Positions 44,774-57,118 are shown, numbered from the stretch's first letter. The stretch is DNA of 64,000 bases from Ceratopteris richardii (GCA_020310875.1 CM035428.1:100336661-100400660), one strand, 5' to 3'. The notes: a model not told the origin generated them from the letters alone. Numbers and translations: made by a program.

Positions 44774-45117
44774 ACACTCAGCCAAGGTGCCTTCGTGATG
44801 GTTATAGATCGAGTGTGATGAAATCGTACTTGTAGAAGTGAACTCGTTCAGCGGCAAGTAGTCAATCAATTCAGCACTTGTTACTTCACATCCTGGAGGT
44901 GTGTGTAATGAGTTTTTAGGTTTAGGGTAGTAGGAAGGGAGAGAAGGAAGAGTTAGGGTTAGGTTAGAAGGAGAGGAGAGGAGAAGAGAAGTGAAGTAGG
45001 AGTAGGCCAAGATCACCAAAAAGTCCCAAAAAATTACCAAAATTAGTGTAGTTCAGGTTCAATCATCAAAAAGTATAAAAACCAAAAAATTCCAGTCATT
45101 TCTCACTTGTCAGAGAA

Positions 45118-46110
45118 TAGTATCGTTGAGAGCCAGCAACCGATATCGCGCGTGAGGTATCGTGCATTTCAGGCCATCAAAGCTAGATATTGAGCTCAAG
45201 GTGCAAGCAAGACATCACAAAGATGAGATTCCACAAGATTTCTTTGGCAAAAACACATTAAAAGTGCACCAAAATGTGATTAGTTGCCCAACCGGTATCG
45301 TGGGGAGGGACTGTGTGTCTTTTGAGCTTTCTTGAAAGAGATAGTTGGCTAGAAGTGAGGAGGGGTGAGAGAGGACCAAGGGAGTGTAAAAGTTTTTGCA
45401 TTTGGAGGTATTTTGGCTTGAGTATGACGATCAATTGAGTTTTTGGTATCGAGATACCAAAAATTCCCTTGTATCGCGATACTCGCCGAAGTATCGTATC
45501 GTCGGTTACCAGCCCTGGTATTGTGATACCACTCGTGGTATCGTATCGCCGGATTGGTAACGCGATCGCACTTTACCAAAGTGGTATCGTATCACGATCC
45601 ACTTTTGGTATCGTATCGTCTCGAGTCCCGCCTAATATCGCGATACCATACTAATATCATATCGTCCAGTTCCCAAGTATCGTATCGTCTCACTTTCAGG
45701 CGACGTATCGCGATACCAATTTGGTATCGTATCGTCCCCTTGTAGTGGTATCGTATCGTATGAGGAAGTTGGTATCGTATCGGCTATTATTCAGGTATCG
45801 TATCGGGGCAAACTCCAGTATCGTATCGTGCCCTTTTTGGTATCGTATCGTCCAAAAAGTGGTATCATATCATTTGGATTTCCAATATCGTATCGCCTAA
45901 TTTTTTTAGTATCGTATCGGCTGTGTGCCTGGTATCATATCGTCTACTCTGGTGATATCATATCGTCAGGGAAGCCGGTATCGTATCGTGCCCAAGTGCA
46001 GTATCGTATCGTCTGTAGCTACAAGTATTGTATCGCCTAGGTTTCAGGTATCGTATAGTGGCCAGTTTGGTATCGCCCAGGGCAGTATCGCCTGGTGCAA
46101 TATCGCCTAG
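45118..46110 (+). repeat. Leader repeat array of Ty3-C: spaced GTATCGTATCG / GTATCGCGATAC units
   Basis: The dense part is 45440-46110. By eye 14 exact TATCGTATCG units, about seven degenerate ones, and five palindromic or near-palindromic units confined to the PBS-proximal half (45447-45725). Half-units (GGTATCG only) lie at the gag-proximal end. Centre-to-centre spacing is about 20-35 bases. Scattered early units begin at 45118. Several spacers and their order in the first part match Ty3-B. Confidence 0.95.
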
Positions 46111-46215
46111 CGTGGTATCATTCAGATCTTTTGAATCTTTAGTAGGGCAAACTTGAGGCATTTGAGGAGCCACTTAAGGAGAGTTTTAGAGACCTAGAGA
46201 GCCTTAGGAGGGTGA

Positions 46216-47790
46216 ATGAACTTGAGGTCAGGGAGAGTGCTAAGTAGCCGAAGAAGTGTCATATCTTCTGTAGGGAGTGCCGCTCAGGTCAGTCACCACT
46301 CTGTCTATTCAGATACCTCTAGTGACTCAGACGAGGAGATGCCCATGGCTTCTAAAGATATGCAGGGTCCAACTCCAGGTAGAAACTTCATGACCGCTGT
46401 AGAAGGTGACTATCGTACCTCCTTACAGTATGTTTCCACTAATGCCCAGGAGATCCCCATCTACCTGGATGGCTTAAACCGATCTGTGGCAAGGATGGTC
46501 ACTTCTATGGAGGCAACCATTGTACCAAGACCGGCTGTTAAGTATGAGGGAGGAGCATACATGGACAAAATAGGCCACATATACATAGTGATTGAATTTC
46601 TTGAGATGATCAATGAAAGGGGAGAGTTAGTGGAACAAGAGAACTCAGGAAGACCAAACCCTGAGGAGTCAGTGACGACCCCTAGAGGAAGGTCCCAGGT
46701 AACACGAGTCTTGAGAGGAGACTTGATACCTCAAGAAGACTACTTGTTGGAAGTTTATATGATCCATGGATCAAACATATTACTTCAAACAGACTCACCA
46801 GCTCCAGGAAGAGAAGAAAGCCCGATGACATTTTATGAGCTGAAGGATCCAGAAGACAAAACTAGAGTCACATACCTAGACAAAAATCAGAGAAGATATT
46901 GGTTGGTTGGTGCCTTGGAAAGAGCTTGACTGAAATACATGGGTTTGCCTGTATTCCCTCAGAGAGATCAGGCAACTACTTCGCAGAATCCCTTTGGAAC
47001 TCAACAAGAGGCAGAGCACACCATGTCAGGACAAACTAGCCAACAGAGTGTTCCAAACCGTACTTATGTACAATTTGCGACTCCAGGAGTGCAAACACAC
47101 AATCAGACGCACCTAGGAGTAGGTAATCAGTACCGACCACTAGTAAGACCACGACCACCAATAGGAGGACAGCCTGGAATACCCCTAGTTAGACCAGCAG
47201 TTCCTGCCTTTCCCGTGATGCCTAGACCGCCAGAACCAATGAGAAGATTGAGACCTATCCAAGTGGTCAAATGCGTAAGAAATCATTATGATGGATTGGG
47301 AGAACCCTACAATCACATTGCTGAATTTAAACAAGTTCTAAGGGTAGAACAAGTAAATGACTTCTTTGTGCAGTATGAGTCTTTTGGACTCACCCTCACA
47401 AGAATGGCTCTGACTTGGTTCCAGCCATTAGATCCTAATCAATTTGGAAACATGGAGCAATTCTTCCAAGAATTCATTGGAGAATTCACTAAAAGAGGGA
47501 TTAAACACAATTCTGCGTCTTTAATCCATAGTTTTAAACAGAACCCTAATGAAACAGTGAAAACAGCTGCCCGGAGATTCAATCAGTATGTGGATAGATG
47601 TCCAGCTGCCGAGAGGCCCACTCAACAGAAAATGATTTCATTATTTTTGGATGGACTCACGAATGGAACCCTAAGAACTCTAGTTTACGTGAAGAGATTA
47701 CAAACCCTGAGTGAATGTCTTCAAGAATGCATTGACTTAGAAGACAATCTAGCGGAGGATCTCAAGAGCAGCCCCAGTCCCACTAAATAA
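46216..47790 (+). pseudogene. Ty3-C Gag N-terminal region and core
   Basis: Starts MNLRSGRVLSS. GLNRSVARM, RPAVKYEGGAYMDK and TPRGRSQVTRV form the N-terminal extension. RRLRPIQVVKCVRNHYDG, EPYNHIAEFKQVL, LTWFQPLDPNQFG and SLIHSFKQNPNETV form the Gag core. One TGA at 46927-46929 and the TAA at 47788-47790 interrupt an otherwise single frame. The start is 106 bases after the repeat array. Confidence 0.85.
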
Positions 47791-49041
47791 GAAGACTCTC
47801 GAAGTACCATTACATCCAACTCCAGTAATGTGGAAGAATTAGCGGAACTATTAGCAAAGAAACTAGGAGTCCAAGGGCAGAGAACTTACCTGCACCCATC
47901 CTTAAGAATGCCCATGTTACGGAGATGTAGTCTATGTGGAGGAGATCACCCCACTCACATGTGTGCACGAGGAGGAGCTGGTGCGCATCCGACATATCCT
48001 TACAACAGACAACTCCAACAAGGAACTGCCTTGTACTGCCACATAGAACAAAAGTACACCAACCACACTATAGAAAACTTTCCATTCAATAGACAGTCAT
48101 GCCCCTTACAACCACCTCAGTATCGACCATACGGATATCCACCTAGAGAGCCAGGCAGAGAGATGCCCTGATACAATCCCTATCCAACACCAGTAGGAGC
48201 ACCAAGACCTTATGAACAAGCACCATATCCACCACCCCAACCAGTGTTAGGGCCACAACTATCACAACCTCAACAAGTGGTACCTGTGAAGTATGCTCAA
48301 CCAGAAGAAAATTTGGAAAGAGCCATAGTGCCAGCATCGACGACGATCAACGTGGAATCAACGAACCCTGGATATGAGCTCGCCCCAGGAGACTATTACC
48401 CATATGAAGCCAACACGTTAGAGTATGAATCAGCTTATGATTCGGCTTATTATGGATATGAAGGATATGATCAAGCTTATGGAACGGAGGTAGCAACTTT
48501 GATGTATACTACACCTAAAGCACAATCACCCATGAGACCACCCATTAGACCACCTGTGCCGAGAGGACCTTGTTATAGATGTGGAGGAGACCATTTTATT
48601 AGAGAATGTCCTCGGCCTTACAATCCACCACCCCCTAGGACTTGGGAAGGATATTGCAATGATTGCGGAAAGGAACATCTTTTCAGGGACTGCCCTAAGA
48701 ATCCAACCAAAGTCCAAGACACTGCACCAATTAATGTAATTGAAGTGATAGAAGCATCTAGAAGTGACAAGGAGTATACCGTGCCTTTAAAGGCCATTAC
48801 AAGAGCTCAAAAGAAAGAACAAAAAGGAAAACAACCGGAACAGGAACGAGAGAGCAAAAGAACGGTAAGTCGCAAGATGCAAATAGTTGAAGATTCTGAG
48901 GACCCGCGTGGGAGTACCCAGAACATTAAAGCACAGAAATGGAAGGAAAGAAGAGAAAAGCTCAAAGATAAATGGATGAAAAACAAAAGTCAAGATAATA
49001 AGAAATAAGAAAGAACAAAAAGAACAGAAATTCAGAAGGAG
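47791..49041 (+). pseudogene. Ty3-C Gag C-terminal region with CCHC zinc knuckles
   Basis: RCSLCGGDHPTHMC, an eroded knuckle in YTNHTIENF, a Pro/Tyr/Gln-rich stretch, then CYRCGGDHFIREC and CNDCGKEHLFRDC, then a strongly basic Lys/Arg tail. The arrangement is the same as in Ty3-A. Stops at 48169 (TGA) and 49006 (TAA) in the same frame. Confidence 0.85.
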
Positions 49042-51090
49042 GTGCCTAGTCCACCACTTATCCAAGAAGCAGAGAAACCAGAATCCATTTTAGCTTACCC
49101 AAAAGCTGACGACCTAGACATGTGGTTGAAAGCTTACCAAGCTAGAATTAAGACTGGACCGAAAGTAGAACAACATGAAAAGCTTTACCCACAAGGAGAA
49201 TTAGAAAAAGAAAGGCTAGCAATATGTCGAAAGTTGATAGAGGTCGCACAAGCAACCCTAGAAAAGACTATTTCAGCTCTCTCACAGACGAGAATAACGG
49301 ATAATCAATATAAAGAGCATGTTAGAGCCACAGATAAAGAACCTAAAGAGAAGGATGACAAGCAAGAGCGAATAAGAACTCCGAACGAACCGATGTCAAC
49401 CATACCTGACCTAGAGGCTGAATGGCCGAAGGAGTTATGGAATAGAATCCAAGAAGAACAATGGAAGAGGAATGGAATGATTAAGCCTCCCTTTGAGGAA
49501 ATAGAGGTAGAAGTTTATCAACCAAACCCCAACCTGGACGAAGTATATGAGGAAGTGTCAAGACTCGACAGAAATAGAGAAGAAACCCAGAGCATTTCAA
49601 CATTGCCTAATTACATGGGAGAATACGAAAAGGAATCTATGATAACACGAGCACCCACAGCACATGGAAAAGGAATAGGAAACTTAGAGAAGAGTTCACA
49701 CAATTTTACAGAACTTAAGAAGACAAAAGTACAATGCAAATTAACCGTGGAAGAATTACTTCATGTGAAACCACAATTATGGAGGCAATTAGCGAGTCAA
49801 TTGGGATTAGGGCAAGAGAAGGAAGAAAAGGAAGGAAAGGGAAAAGAAGGCACTTCTAAAATACAAATTCTAGTTGATAAAGTGGGAGAATTTAGTGAAG
49901 GAGACAAAGGTAATACATGTCTACCTGTCACTTACAATGGGTACATGACCAAGGCTATACTAAACACGGGAGCTGGGGTAGGAATCGCCACCAAGGAAAT
50001 TTGGGAGAAATGGGGAAAGCCTGCCTTACGACCCACACACATGAAGCTCCAATTAGCGGACGGTCATGTGGAGAAACCCTTAGGAATACTGGAAAGAATG
50101 AAATTGACCACCTGTGGAGTTGAATTTGAACACACACTAGCCATTTGTAAGTTTGAAAAGGCTAATAACTACGAAATGATATTAGGATGACCTTTCATGA
50201 GACAAATGCGGGTAGTGCAAGATTGGGGAAGAGATTCATTATACCTACAACACCAAGGAAACACTACAAAGATAAATCTACACACATTTTCCTATCGACA
50301 TGTCCCGCCACTACAATGGAATCCCATACGCAAGGAGGAAGACAACCTATCCATTCATAGTGCTGGGTCAAGTGATCAATCATGGATGCACGAAGACGCA
50401 CAGTTACGGATGTGTAAAGAAGCCAAGAAAGAGGACAACACAAGACAGCTATGGCCAATAGGACATCCTAACCACAGACCTGTAGAGGACCCAAGGTATA
50501 TGCCTCAAATCTTTTCGGATGAAACCTTTGAACTACATGGATGGATGGAAATCTTAGCCACCTTGGATGTGTGTGTGAATGAAGAAGTACTAACAATGAA
50601 CGAGTGCATAGATGAGGAAGGCTATGATGTAAATCTTTATATGGTTGTCCTTCAAGAAGTAGAAGAAGGGGAAATCTTAGAAAAAGAATGGAAAGAGGAA
50701 TATGAGAGTATAGAAATGGAATCAGAATTCAATTCCGAAGAAAGCTATCTAGACACCATTCGAACCAAAGAGAGACAGGAACTGACAAAGATCTTGGCAA
50801 TAGAAGCCGCTCCCAGAGTACTAGAACAAGAAGCAGAAATGAGTAAAATTGGACCAAACCCAGATCTGTTTGAAGTTCCTGCACATTTTAAAAGATACGA
50901 AGTAGAAGAGAGAAACATAGCTATTCAAATGCCTAAACGAGAGGCTCGAGATGGAGAAGCATACGACAACAAAGAACAAACAAAAAAAATTATAGTAACA
51001 GTGGAGGATGGAGACGAAAGATGCACATACATAGGCAAAGATGTATCAGTAGAAGAGGAAGAAGAACTCATACAACCCTCGATTTGTTCT
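49042..51090 (+). pseudogene. Ty3-C first retropepsin and linker to RT
   Basis: KAILNTGAGVGIATK at about 49953-49997 is the retropepsin active-site region, with the catalytic Asp changed to Asn. EMILG then a TGA (50188-50190) where Ty3-A has Arg, then PFMRQ. Upstream are about 270 residues of mixed-charge sequence. Downstream is an acidic linker (EEGEILEKEWKEE) and EVPAHFKRYEVEERN, entering RT. Confidence 0.82.
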
Positions 51091-52300
51091 CATAGGATAC
51101 CAATGAGAGCAGATGCAAAACCATCAAAACAACACCCTTATACATACAATGAGATCTATGCTGCTAAAATTAAGGAAGAAATAGACAAATTACTAGTGGC
51201 ACGATTCATATATGAGATAGAACATACCGAGTGGGTATCGCCACTAGTAGCTGTGTCTAAGAAGAACGGAAAACTGAGAGTGTGCATTAACTTGAAAAAA
51301 GTGAACGCAGCCACCATACGTGACAGTTACCCACTACCCATCACTGACCATCTGTTGGAAAGGGTCGCAGGAAAAGAAGTCTATAGCTTCTTAGATGAAT
51401 TCTCAGGATACAATCAAGTAGCTATTGCTACTGAGGATCAACATAAGACCGCATTCGCGACTGAATGGGGATTCTATGCTTTTCGAGTGATGCCTTGGAC
51501 TCACGAATGCACCAGCTACTTTCCAACAATTGATGTGTCATGTTTTCAAGGAATTCCTAAAAAAGAGCATGGAAGTATATGTAGATGACCTATGTACATA
51601 CTCCAATCAAAGACACGATCATATTCCTGAGTTGAGGAAGATATTTAATAAATGTAGACAGTACAGAGTCTGTTTAAATCCAAAGAAGTGTGTTTTTATG
51701 GTAAGACAAGGGAAGATCCTAGGACACATAGTCTCTAGGAATGGAATATCTACGGATGAGGACAAGATTAAGGTCATATTAGAGCTTCCTAGACCAAAGA
51801 ATGCGAAAGAGGTGCAAGCATTTATGGGACATTGTGGATACTACCGTCGCTTTATCCACATGTATGACATAATCGCCAAACCTCTATATGGTCTACTAAC
51901 TCAATTCACTTGGACAGAAGAATGTGAGAAGGAATTCAATGAGTTAAAGAAGAGGCTGAGCACAGCCCCAATTCTGAAAACACCAAATTGGAACAAACCT
52001 TTTCATATTCATGTTGATGCTTCTAATTATGCAATAGGATGTATATTAGCCCAACCAGCCGATGAAGGAAAATTAGATCATCCAATTGCCTATGCGAGCA
52101 GACAAGTAAATCAAGCTGAAAGGAATTATACCACTACTGAGCGAGAAGGATTAGGAATGGTCTATGCAGTGAAGAAATTTAGACACTATCTCTTGGCCAA
52201 CAAATTCAAGTTCTTCATAGACCATCAGGCTTTATTGTACCTAGTCAATAAGCCCTGTAACACAGGAAGATTGGTAAGATGGTTCCTGCTATTAATGGAG
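51091..52300 (+). pseudogene. Ty3-C reverse transcriptase and RNase H
   Basis: Conserved RT blocks YPLPITDHLLERV, FLDEFSGYNQ and YVDDL, then RNase H HVDASNYAIG, ASRQVNQAERNY and IDHQALLYLV. A two-base loss at about 51496 inside the MP-(F)GLTNAP block shifts the frame; the rest of pol follows in the new frame. Confidence 0.88.
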
Positions 52301-53890
52301 TTCGACTTTGAGGTGATAGTGAAAAATGGAAATACCCACGTAAGAGCGGATCACTTTTCAAGATTAACACACGGAGAACCACCAAGTGGAGTACCTGATG
52401 ATCTGCCAGACACTTATTTGTTTAATCTGGAAGTTTGTCCAAAGTGGGCAGAGAAATTAATTCCTATACTCACCCATGGCCCACAACATTCAATCAATAA
52501 GGATAGCAGAAAGGAAATTCTCCAATCAAGAAACTTGCATATTATTGCAGGAAGTGTGTACTATAAGGAACCCAATGGAGTTTTGCTAAGATGTGTCGAG
52601 GAGGACGAACAAACGAAGCTAATTGAACAAGCACATGTGAACAAATGAAGAACACACCAAGGGACTCATGCAACCATCAGGGAATTAAAAAGATTAGGAG
52701 TATACTGGCCGGACATGCCCAAGGATGTCCATGACTACGTAAGTAATTGTGCAGAATGCCAGGAGACAATCCCAGAGGATCATACGTCCATACCTTTCTC
52801 AACGATAGCACCCAATTGGAGTAAAAAATTAGTGAAATTCCTAAAGACAGGAGAACATGAGGAAGGAGTTAGCTTGGCTAGAAAACGATCCCTAGAGGAG
52901 ATGAGCAAGGATTATGTTCTCATAGGAAGAAACTTGTTTAGAAGAGGAAAAGACAACCAATTACGATTATGTGTTCATGAAGGAGAGTATTTACCCATTT
53001 TATTGATGGCACACGCAAGTGCAGCAGGAGGTCATTTTTCAGCCGAGAGAACCGCAAAAATGATTCTCTTCACAGGCTTGTGGTGGCCAACTTTACATAT
53101 GGATGCTGAAACATATGTGCGAAGTTGTGAAACATGCCAAAGGGCTAAATACCCAATTCGGAGAGATGACATGCCATTGAGACCTATGGTGTGTGCGAGA
53201 GCATTCTCTAAATGGGGTATTGACTTCATAGGACCCATTAATCCACCGGCCAAAGGATCGCATGCTGAGTACATCATAGTAGCCACTGATTACTTGACAA
53301 AATGGGTAGAAACAAAGGCTACTAGAAAGAATGATGCTCAAACCATTGCTAAGTTCCTTTTTGAGCATATATTCACTCGTTTTGGATTACCAATTGAGAT
53401 TGTGAGTGACTGAGGAACGCACTTCCTTAACGAAGTAATAGAATCCCTAATGAATGAAATTTTAGTGATCCACAAAAAATCAGCCCCATACCATCCCCAA
53501 GCCAACGGTCAAGCGGAAAGTTCCAATAAGGTATTATGCACAGTATTGACAAAGATTGTCAATAATGGGAGGTCTGATTGGAACAAACAATTGCACCATG
53601 CAATTTGGGCCTTCTGAGTAGCATACAAGACTGCTATTGGAACTACCCCATTCAATTTAGTGTACGGGCAGAATGCAATTTTGCCAATCGATTTTTTAAT
53701 CCCAACTTTGAGAGTAGCCCAACAGTATGAGTGGAACAGACATGAATTGTCCTAACAACTAGACCAAATCGAGAAGTTACATGAAACTAGGTTACAAGCG
53801 GTAGCAGGAATCTATGCAGCCAAGAGAAGACAAAAGGCATATTATGATGCACATATAAAAGACAAAGGACTTAAGGAAGGAGACTTAGTC
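52301..53890 (+). pseudogene. Ty3-C integrase with two HHCC modules
   Basis: First module: LLRCVEEDEQTKLIEQAH, then WPDMPKDV and CAEC, with TGA at 52646 beside the histidines. Second: LRLCVHEGEYL, HASAAGGH, WWPTLHMDA and CETCQ. DDE core GIDFIGP, IVSD, then TGA (53411), GTHF and QAESS. Further stops near 53616 (TGA) and 53753 (TAA). The double zinc module is the same as in Ty3-A and B. Confidence 0.87.
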
Positions 53891-55192
53891 TTGGTTTACA
53901 CCTTAAAGCAACATGCCAAGAAGTTACAAAAATGCGGATATGGACCTCTGATCATCAATAGGATCTCTACTAGTGGAGCAGTTAATCTAGCCACTTTAGA
54001 TGGAGACATTCTTCCTAACTACATAAGTGGATGCAAAGTGAAACGGTTCATGGAGCCATTGACAGATCAAATGTTAACACGTTTAGTAGGTGCTCAAAAT
54101 AGGAAGAAAGAGGAGGAACGGATTAGAGAGGAGGCTCGACAAGAAGCGCTAGAACGCATCAAGAAAAGGAAAGAATGGATTAGGCAAAGGGATGAACGGT
54201 ATCTCCAAGGAGAAGAGCCTATCCCTATGGCTAATTACCAAGTCCATAAATCTGACACGACAAATTCCTACATGTCACAGCCTTATTTAAACCTAGGAAT
54301 TGGCAAGACAGAGTACAAATTGATAAATGCCTTAATAGACTCAGAAGCAGGACTTAGTTGCATACGTAATACGGTCATGAAAGATCTTCAAATGATTATG
54401 AGTCCCACAAAAGCCCAAATGATAGGAATTGGAGGTCAAATCGTAGAATGCATGGGAGTAACTAACGTATCCCTGCACCTAGGAAATTCTTCCATGGAAC
54501 AGCGAGTCTTAGTGTGCAGAGATGAAGATTTAATAGAAGAGTTGATCCTAGGACAGGATTGGATCATTGAGAATGAAGTCAGCATCAACCTAGCTCAAGG
54601 CTATATTTCAGCCAAGATAGGGCACAAGGAAATTTTTAGTTTATTAGGAGAGAAGCCTTTACCACAACCAAAAACCATCGAGAGTGCGGAAGAACACAAA
54701 GAAGAGCTAGTGGGACATGATTCTAGACCCAATACTTCAGAAACTAGTCTAGAAAAAGTAGGAAGCTCAAACCCTAATGTGTCCAAGGAAGAGGTGATAT
54801 CACCCTATTCAGTCGATGAACAGCCAGACAATAAAGAAGCCAACTCTTATGAAGTCTCTCATACGACAGAAGAATTACCCATGCAGAAGACAACGTTCGG
54901 ATACTCGCATCAAGGGGAGAACAAATTCAAATGGGTACGCAAAGATCAAGTACAGAAATCGGAGATGTCATCACCAACTCACAAGGAGAAAAAGGGGAAT
55001 AACAAATCAGCATCACAGAAATCTGAAACAAAAACACTCTTGCAAGTATGGCTCCCTAAGTCTTTGATTGAAGCTCAGAAAGCACGGCAGCAGATATGGA
55101 TTCCCAAGAAGGTTAAACAAGCAGCCAAGCAAGAGATACGCAACCAGGAGGATAAATTACAGCAAAACATTCGAATGACAAAGCAAAAATAG
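53891..55192 (+). CDS. Ty3-C integrase C-terminus, second retropepsin-like domain and W-L-P-K tail
   Basis: 433 open codons in frame with the integrase above. GPLIINRISTSGAVNL, a Glu/Arg/Lys helix (RKKEEERIREEARQEALERI), then NALIDSEAGLSCIRNT, IGIGGQIVE and LILGQDWI: the retropepsin-like pattern, with the Gly of D-S-G changed to Glu. The tail has KWVRKDQ, VWLPKSL, QIWIPKK. Start shown is the first Met of the open part; the natural protein begins in gag. Confidence 0.75.
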   Translation: MVYTLKQHAKKLQKCGYGPLIINRISTSGAVNLATLDGDILPNYISGCKVKRFMEPLTDQMLTRLVGAQNRKKEEERIREEARQEALERIKKRKEWIRQRDERYLQGEEPIPMANYQVHKSDTTNSYMSQPYLNLGIGKTEYKLINALIDSEAGLSCIRNTVMKDLQMIMSPTKAQMIGIGGQIVECMGVTNVSLHLGNSSMEQRVLVCRDEDLIEELILGQDWIIENEVSINLAQGYISAKIGHKEIFSLLGEKPLPQPKTIESAEEHKEELVGHDSRPNTSETSLEKVGSSNPNVSKEEVISPYSVDEQPDNKEANSYEVSHTTEELPMQKTTFGYSHQGENKFKWVRKDQVQKSEMSSPTHKEKKGNNKSASQKSETKTLLQVWLPKSLIEAQKARQQIWIPKKVKQAAKQEIRNQEDKLQQNIRMTKQK

Positions 55193-55723
55193 ACTTGTCC
55201 TAGACACATGAAGAGCAGAACCTATAGTACTAGGACACTAGAGGAAACCAAGAGAACACATGAAGCTCGAGGAATCAAAGAAAAACAATGACCTATCAAA
55301 GGGACAACGAAAGGGATTTGGAAACCCAAGCAACTGCGAGGAGTGGACCATCGGAACAACGGAGATTCCAATTGCACTCATAAATCATCAGATGCACCTA
55401 AAGTATGCATAATATAGCCACATTACAAGGCCAAGCATTCGGCACATGATGTACATGATAAAATTAGTGGTGCACATTCTCCAATGGAGATTAGATCATA
55501 GCTTCAACTCCCTTAGGAATGGACGTCCTATGTACATAAATAAATGCTTCGGCTATACTAATGCTTGTTTTCTGTCAGGAAAAGAAATAAAAAGTTGTGT
55601 TAAGAGATCTCACTTCTAGAACCACAGGAAATGGAGTAATGGAACGACAATGTATCACTGCAATGCACTACACAGTTGCTATGTTGTCCATTGAAGCTAA
55701 TGCACTTTTCCTTACAAGTGCAG
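55193..55723 (+). other. Ty3-C spacer between gag-pol and ORF3
   Basis: No domain seen. Equivalent to 23027-23648 of Ty3-B. Confidence 0.6.
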
Positions 55724-56436
55724 ATGGCTTTTGAAGATTCTGAAGCAATAGTTCAAGAGGAAGTATTGGAATTTCCTCTCCAGAGTATAACCAAGGCAAA
55801 GGGACACTGGTTTCGAGAAGATCAACCTGCTGGGGAGTATCTCTTCGTGGCAACTATAAAAATCATGGATACAGACCATCAATTTCCGATCATGTCACAA
55901 GACTTCAGAGTTTTGCATGAACTCCCATCTACAATTGCCATCATGAAGAAAGTAGGCGTTCATAAATATTTTGAATTGTCAATCTATAAGCCCGAATTTC
56001 AAAGGTGCACACAGGTCATGAACACATTACAACCAGCACTACATGATCCATTGGTGCCTAAGGCTAGAGTGATGGATAAATTAGGTGAATGGGTAGTCAT
56101 CCAGTTTACATGACTTGATTAAGGAAGGTTTTGGATGGGAAAAAGATGGAACCACGGTAGTGAAAGAAGAGAGTCAAGGGGCAAAAACCAGAACGTTCAC
56201 CGACATTAACAGAGCTGACATAGAAGAAGAAGACTTATCCACCAACACTTCTGCTTCCCAAATATGCATCGATACACGGCTCCGCAAAAGATCATTGTTC
56301 AACTACTCTCACATGCGATCAAACAGATTGGAAATCAAATTAATCTGACTCCTTACATACAGGAAAGACTATTCGAAGCAAAGAAGCAATGGAATAATAA
56401 GAAGTTCCTCAATGGAAGTCTCGCACTGACAATATT
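55724..56436 (+). pseudogene. Ty3-C ORF3, frameshifted and truncated
   Basis: Starts MAFEDSEAIVQEEV. KGHWFREDQPAGEYLF, MSQDFRVLHELP, FGWEKDGTTVV, YTAPQKI and YIQERLFEAKKQWNNKKF all match Ty3-B. Frameshifts near 56110 and 56260. Similarity stops at about 56436, where sequence switches to Ty3-D on the other strand. Confidence 0.78.
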
Positions 56437-56724
56437 GGTGGGGAGGGGAGCACTAAAGTATTCTGTAAATCCTACTCTCGCCCAAATTGGTTCTAACTCC
56501 TCAGAATTTTGAAGGACTTCGAATTCTTCAAAGAAGAATTGGTATCTTCTCGACATGTCACCACTAAAACATAGCATTGAATCATGGATGCAGTTTGCAT
56601 CAGCCAAAGGTCCTGCTAATCCTTGGAGCCAATGTGAGTTATTGTGTACTTTCTTGGTCCTTCCAAGGGGAGGATCATCAATCGGCATTGGCCCCATAAA
56701 ATCTTGAAACTCCAGTGGTTTCAT
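56437..56724 (-). pseudogene. Ty3-D ORF3, N-terminal fragment
   Basis: Starts MKPLEFQDFMGPM. PIDDPPLGRTKK, HWLQGLAGPLADA, FEEFEVLQNSEEL and GFTEYFSAPLP align with the first part of Ty3-A ORF3 (PIQDPPQGHT, HWFSDVAGPLGDG, AGLDSYFRAHLP). Cut at the junction with Ty3-C. Confidence 0.75.
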
Positions 56725-57118
56725 TGTCTAATGGGCTTCGGCCAACAAGTTCACAAGATTTATTGCTAGCATGTTGGTGCCAGCCTCAAAGGTTCATTCG
56801 GTTTGCATGGTGATCTGAATGTGTGTGTAGAGAATCTGCTACAAAAGGATAACACATTAGTGTGGAAATTAATCATGATCCCAATAAAGTGAGACCGCAA
56901 TCCCTTTCCATAGCCGATGCATAACCCATGTAGCCGTGTGTTGTGAGGTGGGTGATGTAATGCTCTTCCAGTAGCTAATGCAGGTTGCTAGACATCCTAC
57001 ATGCTCTTGAATAAGGCATACATTGCTTTTGATGAGATTTCATTACGAGTGATAGTGGGTTAGTGGGGATGGATTTATACAAGGTTTAGTTGTGGGTGAT
57101 GGTTTCCACAAAGTAAAG
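56725..57118 (-). other. Ty3-D spacer upstream of ORF3
   Basis: Non-coding. A short stretch near 57040-57070 resembles the Ty3-A spacer at about 3800-3830 (GGGTTAGTGG). Confidence 0.5.

Larger units (their letters stand above)
43869..56436 (+). mobile_element. Ty3-C: Ty3/gypsy element, 3' truncated, same family as Ty3-B
   Basis: Plus strand: LTR, PBS, repeat-array leader, full-length gag-pol frame, and the beginning of ORF3, which is cut at about 56437 where Ty3-D begins in the opposite orientation. No 3' LTR. Gag-pol spans 8,977 bases in one frame apart from one frameshift (about 51496). It has nine nonsense codons, six TGA and three TAA. Confidence 0.9.

Noticed and set aside
45349..46173. 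ORFs rich in SYR and RYD repeats on both strands
   Set aside because: Translations of the TATCG leader repeats; no evidence of coding.
46216..55192. Fungal-type repeat-induced point mutation as source of the stops
   Set aside because: Too few and not strand-uniform; CpG deamination in methylated plant DNA is sufficient.
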